The notes under the pieces are model-generated. The model saw nothing but the letters and a program-made list of their open reading frames with translations. It ran no database searches and was not told the origin of the DNA. Shown here piece by piece: positions 1 to 5,222 of a stretch of DNA of 5,222 nt (position 1 is its first letter; every line of letters begins with the position of its first letter). This stretch comes from Phenylobacterium sp. GTDB lineage: Bacteria > Pseudomonadota > Alphaproteobacteria > Caulobacterales > Caulobacteraceae. The position numbers were made by a program, and so were the translations under genes. The stretch is taken from contig JAQGIJ010000065.1 in assembly GCA_028291285.1 (NCBI GenBank), positions 1 to 5,222 of the forward strand, in the 5' to 3' direction.

Positions 1-834
1 GAGCTGTGCTGCGGGACGGTGCGGCAGGCAGACCTGCCGACCCTGATCGAGGTCGCCGCCGAGGCGGGCTTCGCCGCGGTCACGACCAATCCGGACCTGT
101 ACCGCGACGCCGGCCTCTCCGCGGCCGAACTGCGCGCGCGCCTGCGCGACCATGGGGTGCGGGTCAGCAACATCGACGGCTTCGGAAGCGGCCTGCCGGG
201 GATGCCCCGCGGCGCGGCGATCGAACCGTTCCGCAACCTGCAGGGGCGTGACGTCAGCCGGGTGTTCACGACGCCGGAGGAGGTCTTCTACCGCACGGCC
301 GAGGACCTGGGCGCAGAGTCGATCAACCTGGTCCACTTCTGCGGCGATCCGGCCACCCCGCTGGCGGCCCTGGTCGAGGCGACCGGCGGGATCTGCGGGC
401 GCGCCGCGGCGCAGGGCTTGCGCATCGTCTTCGAGTTCCTGCCCGGCACGGCCGTCGGCGACATCGCCGTCGCCGCCGAGCTGGTGGCGCAGGTGGGAGC
501 GCCCAACCTCGGGATCATGTTCGACACCCGGCACCTGGCGCGCTCGGGCGGAACCCTGCGCGACGTCGCCCGCCACGCCGACAGCTTCGGGGCCGTGCAG
601 TTCAGCGACCTGCGCTCGGGCGAGCCCGACGATGGGTGGCGCCTGCTGCCCGGCGAGGGTGACCTGCCTCTCGCGGAAATGGCAGGCCTCGTGCGCCGGG
701 CTCATCCCGCCATGCCGATCGGCGTGGAGGTGTTCAGCGAGGTCCTGTTCCGGATGACCCCGCAGGCCGCGGCCTGCGCGGCGGGCGAGGCCATGCGCGC
801 AGTGATCAAGGCGCAATCGGATGCTTCCGCGTAG
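1..834 (+). CDS. Sugar phosphate isomerase/epimerase-like TIM-barrel protein (5' end missing)
   Basis: The frame is open from base 1 (reads ELCCGTVRQADLP) to a TAG at 832-834, giving 277 residues. The GTG at 19 lies inside what looks like the first beta strand and its helix, so the true start is probably just upstream of the window. Family features are visible in order, numbered from window codon 1: a conserved Glu in IVFEF (E145), a D-x-x-H pair in FDTRHLARSG (D175, H178, with R181), Q200 and D203 in AVQFSDLR, a PGEGDLP loop near 217-223, and E243 in GVEVFSE. These fit the divalent-metal centre of the xylose isomerase-like / AP endonuclease 2 superfamily. Members isomerise or epimerise sugars or polyols, and no substrate can be read from sequence. 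There is no signal peptide in view, so it is probably cytoplasmic. The next gene starts 7 nt downstream, which suggests co-transcription. The family is clear; the specific reaction is unknown. Confidence 0.88.
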   Translation, partial: ELCCGTVRQADLPTLIEVAAEAGFAAVTTNPDLYRDAGLSAAELRARLRDHGVRVSNIDGFGSGLPGMPRGAAIEPFRNLQGRDVSRVFTTPEEVFYRTAEDLGAESINLVHFCGDPATPLAALVEATGGICGRAAAQGLRIVFEFLPGTAVGDIAVAAELVAQVGAPNLGIMFDTRHLARSGGTLRDVARHADSFGAVQFSDLRSGEPDDGWRLLPGEGDLPLAEMAGLVRRAHPAMPIGVEVFSEVLFRMTPQAAACAAGEAMRAVIKAQSDASA

Positions 835-841
835 GCAGCAC

Positions 842-2584
842 ATGTCTCGCCTGAAGGGTTTTGGCCTTGCGGCCGGCCTGCTGCTTGCGACCGCCGGCGC
901 GGCGAGGGCCGCCGAGCCGATGGGCGCCATGCCGGCCATGGCCATGGGCGCGATGGCGCCGATGCCGGCGATCTACATGGGCCAGACCGACAGGCCGGGC
1001 GCGCCGATCTTCAAGGGGCTCGGCGACCACCATCACCCGATCAGCACGCGCATTCCGCAGACCCAGGCCTATTTCGACCAGGGCGTGGCGCTGCTGTTCG
1101 GCTTCAACCACGCCGAGGCGATCCGCTCCTTCCGCGAGGCCGCGAGGCGCGATCCGGACTGCGCCATGTGCTGGTGGGGCGTGGCCTTCGCCCTGGGCTC
1201 GAACATCAACCTGCCGATGCAGCCGGATGCGGTGGCGCCGGCCTGGCAGGCGCTCGGTCGGGCGCGGGCGCTGGAGCCCAAGGCGAGCCCCGAGGAGCGC
1301 GCCTGGATCGAGGCGCTGGGGGCGCGCTACGCGGCCCAGCCGAAGCCCGACCGGCACGGCCTCGACGAGGCCTTCGCCGCCGCCATGGGCCGGCTCTGGC
1401 GCGCCTATCCGCAGGACCTCGACGCCGGCGTCTTCTACGCCGAGGCCCTGATGGACACCCAGCCCTGGGACCTCTGGGAACAGGACGGCGTCACACCCAA
1501 GGGCCACGCCGCCGAGATCGTCGGCGTGCTGGAGGAGGTCATCCGCCGCGAGGCGAACCATCCGGGCGCGCTGCACCTCTACATCCACGCGGTGGAGGCC
1601 ACGACCACGCCGCAGCGGGCCGAGGTCGCCGCCGACCGGCTGCTGACGCTGATGCCGGGCGCCGGCCACGTCGTGCACATGCCCTCGCACATCTACTACC
1701 GCATCGGCCGCTACGACGACGCGGTGAAGGTGAACGCGCTGGCCGCCAAGGTGGACGAGGACTACATCGCCGCCTGCCGGGCGCAGGGCTTCTATCCGGC
1801 CGCCTACTACGGCCACAATATCCACTTCCTGTGGACCTCCAGCGAGATGGAAGGCCGCTACGGCGCCTCGCTCGACGCCGCGCGCCGGCTGGTCAAGGCG
1901 GTGGACGCGGTGAACCTGGCGGCCCAGGCGCCGCAGGCCGAGCTGTTCGTCTTCACCCCGGTGGCGACCCAGGTGCGCTTCGCCAACTGGAAGGGCGTGC
2001 TGGCCGAGCCGGTCCCGCCGAAGACGCTGACCCTCGACCGCGCGGTCTACCTCTACGCCCGCGGCGTGGCCTTCGCGAACCAGGGCGAGCTGGCCGGCGC
2101 GTCGGCCGCCCGCAACGAGCTCGCCGGGGTGGTCGAGACCGCCGACTTCAGCCGCTACGACCAGGCGCAGATCCCGGCCAAGGCGATGGCGCGCCTGTCG
2201 CTCGCCCTGCTGGAGGGCGAGATCGCCCGCGCGCGTGGCGAGCTTCCCGGCGCCGTCGCCCACTACCGCGCCGCGGCCGCCCTGGAGGCCAGCCTGCCGT
2301 ACACCGAGCCGCCCTGGTGGCATCAGCCGGTGAGCCATGTGCTGGGCGCAGCCCTGCTGCAGGCGCGCCGGCCGGCCGAGGCCGAGAGCGTCTACCGCGA
2401 CAGCCTGAAGAGCTACCGCGACGACGGCTGGGCCCTGTTCGGCCTGGCCCAGGCGCTCGAGGCGCAAGGGCGGGCCGCCGAGGCCGCCCAGGTCCGTTCG
2501 TCCTTCGCCCGCGCCTGGCGCTATGCCGACGTCAAGCTGGCGAGCTCGCGCCAGCCGGCGCTCCTGGTGGCTGCAGCCAGATGA
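842..2584 (+). CDS. Exported TPR-repeat protein with Met/His-rich N-terminus
   Basis: This is a 580-residue protein of unknown biochemical role. The ATG at 842 is preferred over the in-frame ATG at 821: it leaves a 7-nt gap after the upstream stop, has TAGG at 832-835, and gives a clean signal peptide (basic MSRLK, hydrophobic 8-18, likely cleavage after ARA at residue 23). Residues 27-46 hold seven Met in MxM/MxxM spacing, followed by an HHH at 63-65. A TPR-like helix pair follows (about 78-119), containing DCAMCWWG with C107 and C110. The middle has His clusters: HLYIH (245, 249), HVVHMPSH (276, 279, 283) and GHNIH (325, 328). C-terminal TPR-like helices span about 465-563, with a PPWWHQPVSH segment (H494, H499). 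Proteins of this type are annotated only as TPR proteins; TPRs usually mediate protein binding. A periplasmic, perhaps metal-binding, role is inference. The last 53 bp overlap the convergent gene on the other strand. Confidence 0.88.
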   Translation: MSRLKGFGLAAGLLLATAGAARAAEPMGAMPAMAMGAMAPMPAIYMGQTDRPGAPIFKGLGDHHHPISTRIPQTQAYFDQGVALLFGFNHAEAIRSFREAARRDPDCAMCWWGVAFALGSNINLPMQPDAVAPAWQALGRARALEPKASPEERAWIEALGARYAAQPKPDRHGLDEAFAAAMGRLWRAYPQDLDAGVFYAEALMDTQPWDLWEQDGVTPKGHAAEIVGVLEEVIRREANHPGALHLYIHAVEATTTPQRAEVAADRLLTLMPGAGHVVHMPSHIYYRIGRYDDAVKVNALAAKVDEDYIAACRAQGFYPAAYYGHNIHFLWTSSEMEGRYGASLDAARRLVKAVDAVNLAAQAPQAELFVFTPVATQVRFANWKGVLAEPVPPKTLTLDRAVYLYARGVAFANQGELAGASAARNELAGVVETADFSRYDQAQIPAKAMARLSLALLEGEIARARGELPGAVAHYRAAAALEASLPYTEPPWWHQPVSHVLGAALLQARRPAEAESVYRDSLKSYRDDGWALFGLAQALEAQGRAAEAAQVRSSFARAWRYADVKLASSRQPALLVAAAR

Positions 2585-3308
2585 AGGTGTTGATGCTGAA
2601 ACGGCCGGCCTGCGGGTCGTCGGTCAGCGGCAGGTCCGGCGGGACCTCGCCGGCGTGCAGGGTATTGCCGCGGTAGACCAGCAGCCGGTTGAAGCGCGCC
2701 TCGTAGCGGGCGATCCGCTCGTAGAGCGGCGTGTCGCCGTCCAGGTAGGCCGCCGGCGGCAGGCCGTGGCGGTGGAATTCGGCGTTGACCGCCTGGTTGT
2801 AGGCCGCCAGCCGCTCTTCGGTCATGGTCTCGAACCCGGTCGAGCGATGACGGTAGAAGGCGGTCGCGCTGCCCTCGGCGCGCCCGAGGTGGTGCAGCAC
2901 CGCGATCCGCTTCGGCCCCAGCCCGTCGAAGTGCGGCAGCCTCTGCAGGAGGTTGAGATCCTCCGGATGGGTGGTGATCAGCGAGAAGTAGGACTCGATC
3001 CGGTTGAGCTCGTCCTCGAGGCCGAAGGTGTCGCGGATCAGCCCGGCCAGGCTGCTGCGGATGGAGAGCACTAGGGCCGGCGGAACCACCGCGCGCACGC
3101 CGGGGAAATAGGGGCCGATCGGCTGGTAGCTCAGCTCGGCCGCCTCGGCGATCAGCTGCTCGGGATCGCGCGCGTAGTCGTCGATGACGATCACCGGCTC
3201 CTGCTCGCGGCCCTGCCGGTGGATCTCGATCTTGGGCGTCCAGGGGCGGGGAATGGCGAAAGCTCCGTACGCCCCGGAGGAATGCGCGAAACGCGGCCCG
3301 GGCGGCAA
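2532..3308 (-). CDS. DUF6445-like putative Fe(II)/2-oxoglutarate oxygenase
   Basis: It encodes 258 residues if the TTG at 3308 is used. The body resembles the DUF6445 family: PVIVIDDYARDPEQL near residues 38-52, YFPGVRA at 67-73, PHFDG at 125-129, an ATAFYRHRSTGFE stretch at 148-160, LLVYRGNTLHAG at 209-220 and GRFSINTFIW at 235-244. H126, D128 and H218 form an HxD...H metal triad, and R236 is placed like the 2-oxoglutarate-binding Arg of cupin-fold oxygenases. Catalysis is inferred from these residues; the substrate is unknown. No ATG or GTG lies between the TTG and V39, and the TTG lacks a Shine-Dalgarno sequence. An ATT at 3252-3254 (240 residues) has GGAG 8 nt upstream and would start just before the conserved-looking PKIEI strand, so the start is unresolved. 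The gene follows the PhyH-family gene by 13 nt (67 nt with ATT), which suggests an operon. Its 3' end overlaps the convergent TPR gene. Confidence 0.83.
   Translation of the reverse strand: MPPGPRFAHSSGAYGAFAIPRPWTPKIEIHRQGREQEPVIVIDDYARDPEQLIAEAAELSYQPIGPYFPGVRAVVPPALVLSIRSSLAGLIRDTFGLEDELNRIESYFSLITTHPEDLNLLQRLPHFDGLGPKRIAVLHHLGRAEGSATAFYRHRSTGFETMTEERLAAYNQAVNAEFHRHGLPPAAYLDGDTPLYERIARYEARFNRLLVYRGNTLHAGEVPPDLPLTDDPQAGRFSINTFIWLQPPGAPAGASSPA
3263..3266 (-). promoter_or_regulatory. Possible ribosome binding site favouring an ATT start
   Basis: On the minus strand GGAG lies 8 nt upstream of an in-frame ATT (3254-3252) in the DUF6445-like gene. The alternative TTG at 3308 has only GC-rich sequence without a purine-rich Shine-Dalgarno in front of it. 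ATT initiation is rare, so the site could be coincidental; it is listed because it bears directly on the start choice. Confidence 0.3.
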
Positions 3309-3321
3309 GCCCGCGCCGCGC

Positions 3322-4263
3322 CTAGGCCTTCAGCACCGTGTTCCCGCGCAGCGCCGCGGAGCCGTCGGCGGCCAGGTCCTGGCGGGTGTCGGCGAGGCTC
3401 AAGGGCCCCGCCAGGGTGGCGTTGACGGTGTCGATGCCGGCCGTCTTGGCCCCGCCGCGGGCGATCAGATAGCGCAGCGAGATGCGCTCGTGGTCGGCGG
3501 CGTCGGGCTGGGTGCCGTGCAGGGTGCAGGCGTGCCACAGCGCGGCGAAGCCCGCCTCGCCGGTCAGCACCTTCTGGGTGACGAACATGTCGCCCAGCTG
3601 GCCGCAGCGGTAGCGCCAGCTGTCGGGTCCCGTCCGCTTGAGGTCGTGCGGGAAGACCTGGCCGCCCATGCGGTGGCTGCCCTCCAGCAGGTGGAGCGGC
3701 GCGTCGGTCCCGGTCACCGGGTGCAGATAGACGTAGAGGGTGATGAAGTCGGCCTCGCGGTCCTTGTGGTCGATCAGGTCCTGGTGGAAATCGATGCCGT
3801 AGAAATAGGTGACGTCGCGGTGTTCCGGCCGGACGTAGGCGCCCAGGTTGTTCACCGGATTGCCGTGGATGCGGCGCTTGAGCCAGGCCGGAATGGCGCG
3901 CGCCGGCACCCCGCAGACCACTTTCTTGTCGAGGATCCGGTAGTCGGGGCCGAGCAGGCTCCACAGCGCCTCGACGATCTGCGGGGAGCGCTCGACGAAG
4001 CCGAGCTTGGGCTCCAGCCGCTCCAGCAGGTTGCGGCCGGGCCGCGGGTTCACGCCGGTGTGCTGCGGACCGGCGTCGAACTCGGCCTCGGAGAGGAACA
4101 GGCTCTCGTCGAAGCGCCGCACGCAACGGATCTCGCGCAGCAGCTCGCCGCAGGCCTTCGGATCGACGGGGTCTTCGAAGGCGTGGGCGCCCTTGCGCAC
4201 GAGGTCCGCCACCACCGCCTCGGGCAGGCTCCAGGGGGCGAAGGGCTTCAGCATGGCGGACAT
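3322..4263 (-). CDS. Phytanoyl-CoA dioxygenase (PhyH) family protein
   Basis: It encodes 313 residues, close to usual PhyH-family length. The family uses Fe(II), O2 and 2-oxoglutarate to hydroxylate or otherwise oxidise small molecules. The active-site set is readable: YGIDFHQDLIDH gives the HxD pair H160 and D162, TLHGTQP gives the distal H249, and R260 in HERISLRY stands 11 residues after it, the spacing between the distal His and 2-oxoglutarate Arg of human PhyH. The FITLYVYLHPVTGTDAPLHLLEGSHR stretch (173-198) matches the core strands around the jelly roll. The ATG at 4263 is supported by GGAG 8 nt upstream; a second ATG lies three codons later. No signal peptide is seen, so it is probably cytoplasmic. 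It is the first gene of a two-gene minus-strand unit and is divergent from the SpsF-like gene. Bacterial PhyH proteins act on many substrates, including sugars, lipids and amino acids. A glycan-related role is inferred from the neighbour only. Confidence 0.9.
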   Translation of the reverse strand: MSAMLKPFAPWSLPEAVVADLVRKGAHAFEDPVDPKACGELLREIRCVRRFDESLFLSEAEFDAGPQHTGVNPRPGRNLLERLEPKLGFVERSPQIVEALWSLLGPDYRILDKKVVCGVPARAIPAWLKRRIHGNPVNNLGAYVRPEHRDVTYFYGIDFHQDLIDHKDREADFITLYVYLHPVTGTDAPLHLLEGSHRMGGQVFPHDLKRTGPDSWRYRCGQLGDMFVTQKVLTGEAGFAALWHACTLHGTQPDAADHERISLRYLIARGGAKTAGIDTVNATLAGPLSLADTRQDLAADGSAALRGNTVLKA

Positions 4264-4271
4264 GGGACGCG

Positions 4272-4275
4272 CTCC
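4272..4275 (-). promoter_or_regulatory. Ribosome binding site of the PhyH-family gene
   Basis: On the minus strand GGAG precedes the ATG at 4263 by 8 nt (reads GGAG-CGCGTCCC-ATG). This is good Shine-Dalgarno placement and supports the longer of the two nearby ATG starts. Confidence 0.65.
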
Positions 4276-4308
4276 GGACAGGACCTGAGCCAGGAGAGCT
4301 GAATCGCG

Positions 4309-4323
4309 TTAACCGTGCTTTAC
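4309..4323. promoter_or_regulatory. Candidate CtrA-type box (TTAA-N7-TTAC)
   Basis: The sequence TTAA CCGTGCT TTAC differs at one base from the CtrA consensus TTAA-N7-TTAA known from Caulobacter and relatives, with exact 7-nt spacing. It is the most AT-rich part of the 107-nt divergent gap, 45 nt from the PhyH-family ATG and 47 nt from the SpsF-like GTG, so it could act on either promoter. Short AT motifs arise by chance and no -35/-10 pair could be assigned confidently. This is a pattern match only. Confidence 0.35.
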
Positions 4324-4355
4324 GCCACTTGGCCGCAGGGCGGGTCGGCCGCAGC

Positions 4356-4359
4356 GGAG
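4356..4359 (+). promoter_or_regulatory. Probable ribosome binding site of the SpsF-like gene
   Basis: GGAG (within GCGGAGAC) lies 11 nt before the GTG at 4371. The spacing is slightly long but usable. Together with protein homology it favours GTG 4371 over the TTG at 4329, which has no Shine-Dalgarno. Confidence 0.45.
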
Positions 4360-4370
4360 ACGCACCCTTC

Positions 4371-5087
4371 GTGATCCTCGCCGTCCTCCAGGCCCGGATG
4401 AACTCCAGCCGCCTGCCCGGCAAGGTGCTGCTGCCGCTCGCCGGCGAGCCGATGATCCTGCGCCAGATCGAGCGCGTGCGCCGCGCGCGCCGCATCGACC
4501 GGCTGGTGGTGGCGACGAGCGTCCAGGCCACCGACGACCGGCTCGCAGACGTGCTGCGGACCGCAGGCGTCGAGGTGTTCCGCGGACCACTGGACGACGT
4601 GCTGGCGCGCTTCCTGGGCGCGCTGGAGGCCTTCCCGGCCGACCACCTGGTGCGGCTGACCGCCGACTGCCCGCTGGCCGATCCGCAGGTGATCGACGCC
4701 ACGATCGCGCTGCACCTGGCGAGCGGCGGCGACTACGCCCAGAACCGGCTGGAGACCAAGGGCTACCCCAAGGGCCAGGACGTGGAGGTGATCAGCGCCC
4801 AGGCGCTGCGCCGCGCCGCGGCCGAGGCGACGACCCCCGAGGCGCACGAGCACGTCACCTGGGGCGTCTGGAACCATCCCGAGCGCTACCGCATCGCCAG
4901 GCTGGAGCCGCCGGTGGACGAGGGGACGGTGCGCTGGACCGTGGATCGCCCCGACGACTACGAGTTCGTCCGCGCGGTCTTCGAGGCGCTCTATCCCGCC
5001 GATCCGGCGTTCACCTCCGACGACATCCGCGCCTGGGTGCGGGCGCATCCGCAATGGGCGAACTGGGGCGGCGATCGGCGAGTGTAG
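4371..5087 (+). CDS. SpsF-type cytidylyltransferase (sugar nucleotidyltransferase)
   Basis: It encodes 238 residues from GTG 4371. This start puts the first beta strand and nucleotide-binding loop at the very N-terminus (MILAVLQARMNSSRLPGK), as usual in the family; the earlier TTG at 4329 would add 14 unlike residues. Motifs in order: QARMNSSRLPGKVL (7-20), VVATS (46-50), DDVLARF (75-81), RLTADCPLADPQVID (95-109), YPKGQDVEV (132-140), EHVTWGVWNHPERY (160-173) and RWTVDRPDDYEFV (188-200). This pattern matches the spore coat polysaccharide SpsF / COG1861 group, related to CMP-sialate and CMP-KDO synthetases, which activate sugars with a nucleotide in the cytoplasm. Relatives occur in polysaccharide and flagellin glycosylation loci. 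The exact sugar is not predictable. It is divergent from the PhyH-family gene, with a possible CtrA box between them. Family confidence is high and role confidence low. Confidence 0.9.
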   Translation: MILAVLQARMNSSRLPGKVLLPLAGEPMILRQIERVRRARRIDRLVVATSVQATDDRLADVLRTAGVEVFRGPLDDVLARFLGALEAFPADHLVRLTADCPLADPQVIDATIALHLASGGDYAQNRLETKGYPKGQDVEVISAQALRRAAAEATTPEAHEHVTWGVWNHPERYRIARLEPPVDEGTVRWTVDRPDDYEFVRAVFEALYPADPAFTSDDIRAWVRAHPQWANWGGDRRV

Positions 5088-5094
5088 CGTGCAC

Positions 5095-5120
5095 GCCCCT
5101 CCCCCATGCGGGGAGAGGGC
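5095..5120. terminator. Bulged GC hairpin between convergent genes
   Basis: Left arm 5095-5104 (GCCCCTCCCC) pairs with right arm 5110-5120 (GGGGAGAGGGC) through 10 base pairs, with a single bulged A at 5116 and a 5-nt CATGC loop. It lies 7 nt after the SpsF-like stop and directly abuts the stop codon of the minus-strand gene. Neither side has a T-tract, so a classical intrinsic terminator is not shown. It could be a bidirectional transcript end, an RNA 3' stabiliser or one copy of a dispersed palindromic repeat. Confidence 0.45.
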
Positions 5121-5222
5121 TTAGGGCGCTTGCGGCAGCGCGTCGGGATCGCAGCCCTTTTCCCGCAGGCGCGCCTCGATGGCCGGCTTGGCCGCCTCCC
5201 AGTCGCGCCGCAGCATGCCCAG
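5121..5222 (-). CDS. C-terminal end of an unrecognised protein (runs off window)
   Basis: On the minus strand a frame open to the window edge ends in TAA at 5121-5123, giving 33 codons. It begins LGMLRRDWEAAKPA and ends DPDALPQAP. The charged, helix-forming composition (RRDWEAAKPAIEARLREKG) and the GC-rich third positions look like real coding sequence, and the convergent arrangement with a hairpin at the stop supports a gene end. The fragment is too short to assign a family, and no function is proposed. Confidence 0.6.
   Translation of the reverse strand: MGMLRRDWEAAKPAIEARLREKGCDPDALPQAP

Noticed and set aside
821..841. Upstream ATG at 821 as start of the TPR gene
   Set aside because: It would overlap the preceding gene by 14 nt and add MLPRRQH before an already complete signal peptide. 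The ATG at 842 fits better, although AAGG 9 nt before 821 means this is not excluded.
1156..1173. CxxC in the TPR protein (DCAMCWWG) as a haem c or thioredoxin-type site
   Set aside because: Trp follows the second Cys where haem c attachment needs His, and no thioredoxin-like context is visible. The segment lies in a TPR helix.
806..2467. A 553-codon open frame on the minus strand opposite the TPR gene
   Set aside because: It is a shadow frame created by high GC. Its translation is a repetitive Arg/Gly/His/Leu/Val mixture with no domain, while the plus strand has a signal peptide, TPR helices and a conserved-looking core.
1168..2676. A 502-codon plus-strand frame inside the TPR gene
   Set aside because: It is an out-of-frame reading dominated by Arg, Gly, Ala and Pro, with no recognisable motifs.
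3184..4302. A 372-codon plus-strand frame opposite the two oxygenase genes
   Set aside because: It is antisense to two genes with clear active-site motifs, and its own translation has no family features.
4313..4327. Possible sigma-54 promoter on the minus strand (TGGCGTAAAGCACGG)
   Set aside because: The -24 GG is present, but the required -12 GC is GG at the correct spacing, so the core consensus fails.
4329..4370. TTG at 4329 as start of the SpsF-like gene
   Set aside because: It has no Shine-Dalgarno, and it adds 14 residues before the strand with which this family normally begins.
3191..4702. A 503-codon minus-strand frame spanning the PhyH-family gene, the divergent gap and part of the SpsF-like gene
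   Set aside because: It has shadow composition (Arg/Pro/Ser/Ala), crosses a control region and two real genes, and has no motif.

Overview
This is a very GC-rich, gene-dense bacterial window whose codon third positions are nearly all G or C. Protein character, GC level and a CtrA-box-like sequence in the only AT-richer gap suggest an alphaproteobacterium, probably Caulobacterales (Caulobacter/Phenylobacterium type). That assignment is inference, because no rRNA or other marker gene is present.

Left part (1-2584, + strand): the 3' part of a TIM-barrel sugar phosphate isomerase/epimerase-like gene, whose start lies outside the window. It is followed 7 nt later by a gene for an exported 580-residue TPR protein with a Met-rich, His-containing N-terminus. 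The spacing suggests one transcript.

Middle part (2532-4263, - strand): two adjacent genes for different Fe(II)/2-oxoglutarate-type oxygenases. The upstream gene encodes a PhyH (phytanoyl-CoA dioxygenase) family protein and the downstream one a DUF6445-like protein. Both keep a recognisable HxD...H...R metal and co-substrate set. The downstream gene converges on the TPR gene, and the two coding ends overlap by 53 bp.

Right part (4264-5222): a 107-nt divergent control region with a TTAA-N7-TTAC element, then a + strand gene for a SpsF-type cytidylyltransferase (COG1861-like sugar nucleotidyltransferase). A bulged GC hairpin follows, then the last 33 codons of an unrecognised - strand gene that runs off the window.

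The most coherent reading is that the two oxygenases and the SpsF-like enzyme form a divergently transcribed module for making or decorating a surface or flagellar glycan. The isomerase/TPR pair has no evident functional link to it. No mobile element, CRISPR array, tRNA or rRNA was seen. Nothing here is clearly an undescribed system. The best leads are the paired oxygenases facing a SpsF gene, the possible CtrA box between them, and the metal-ligand-like residues of the exported TPR protein.
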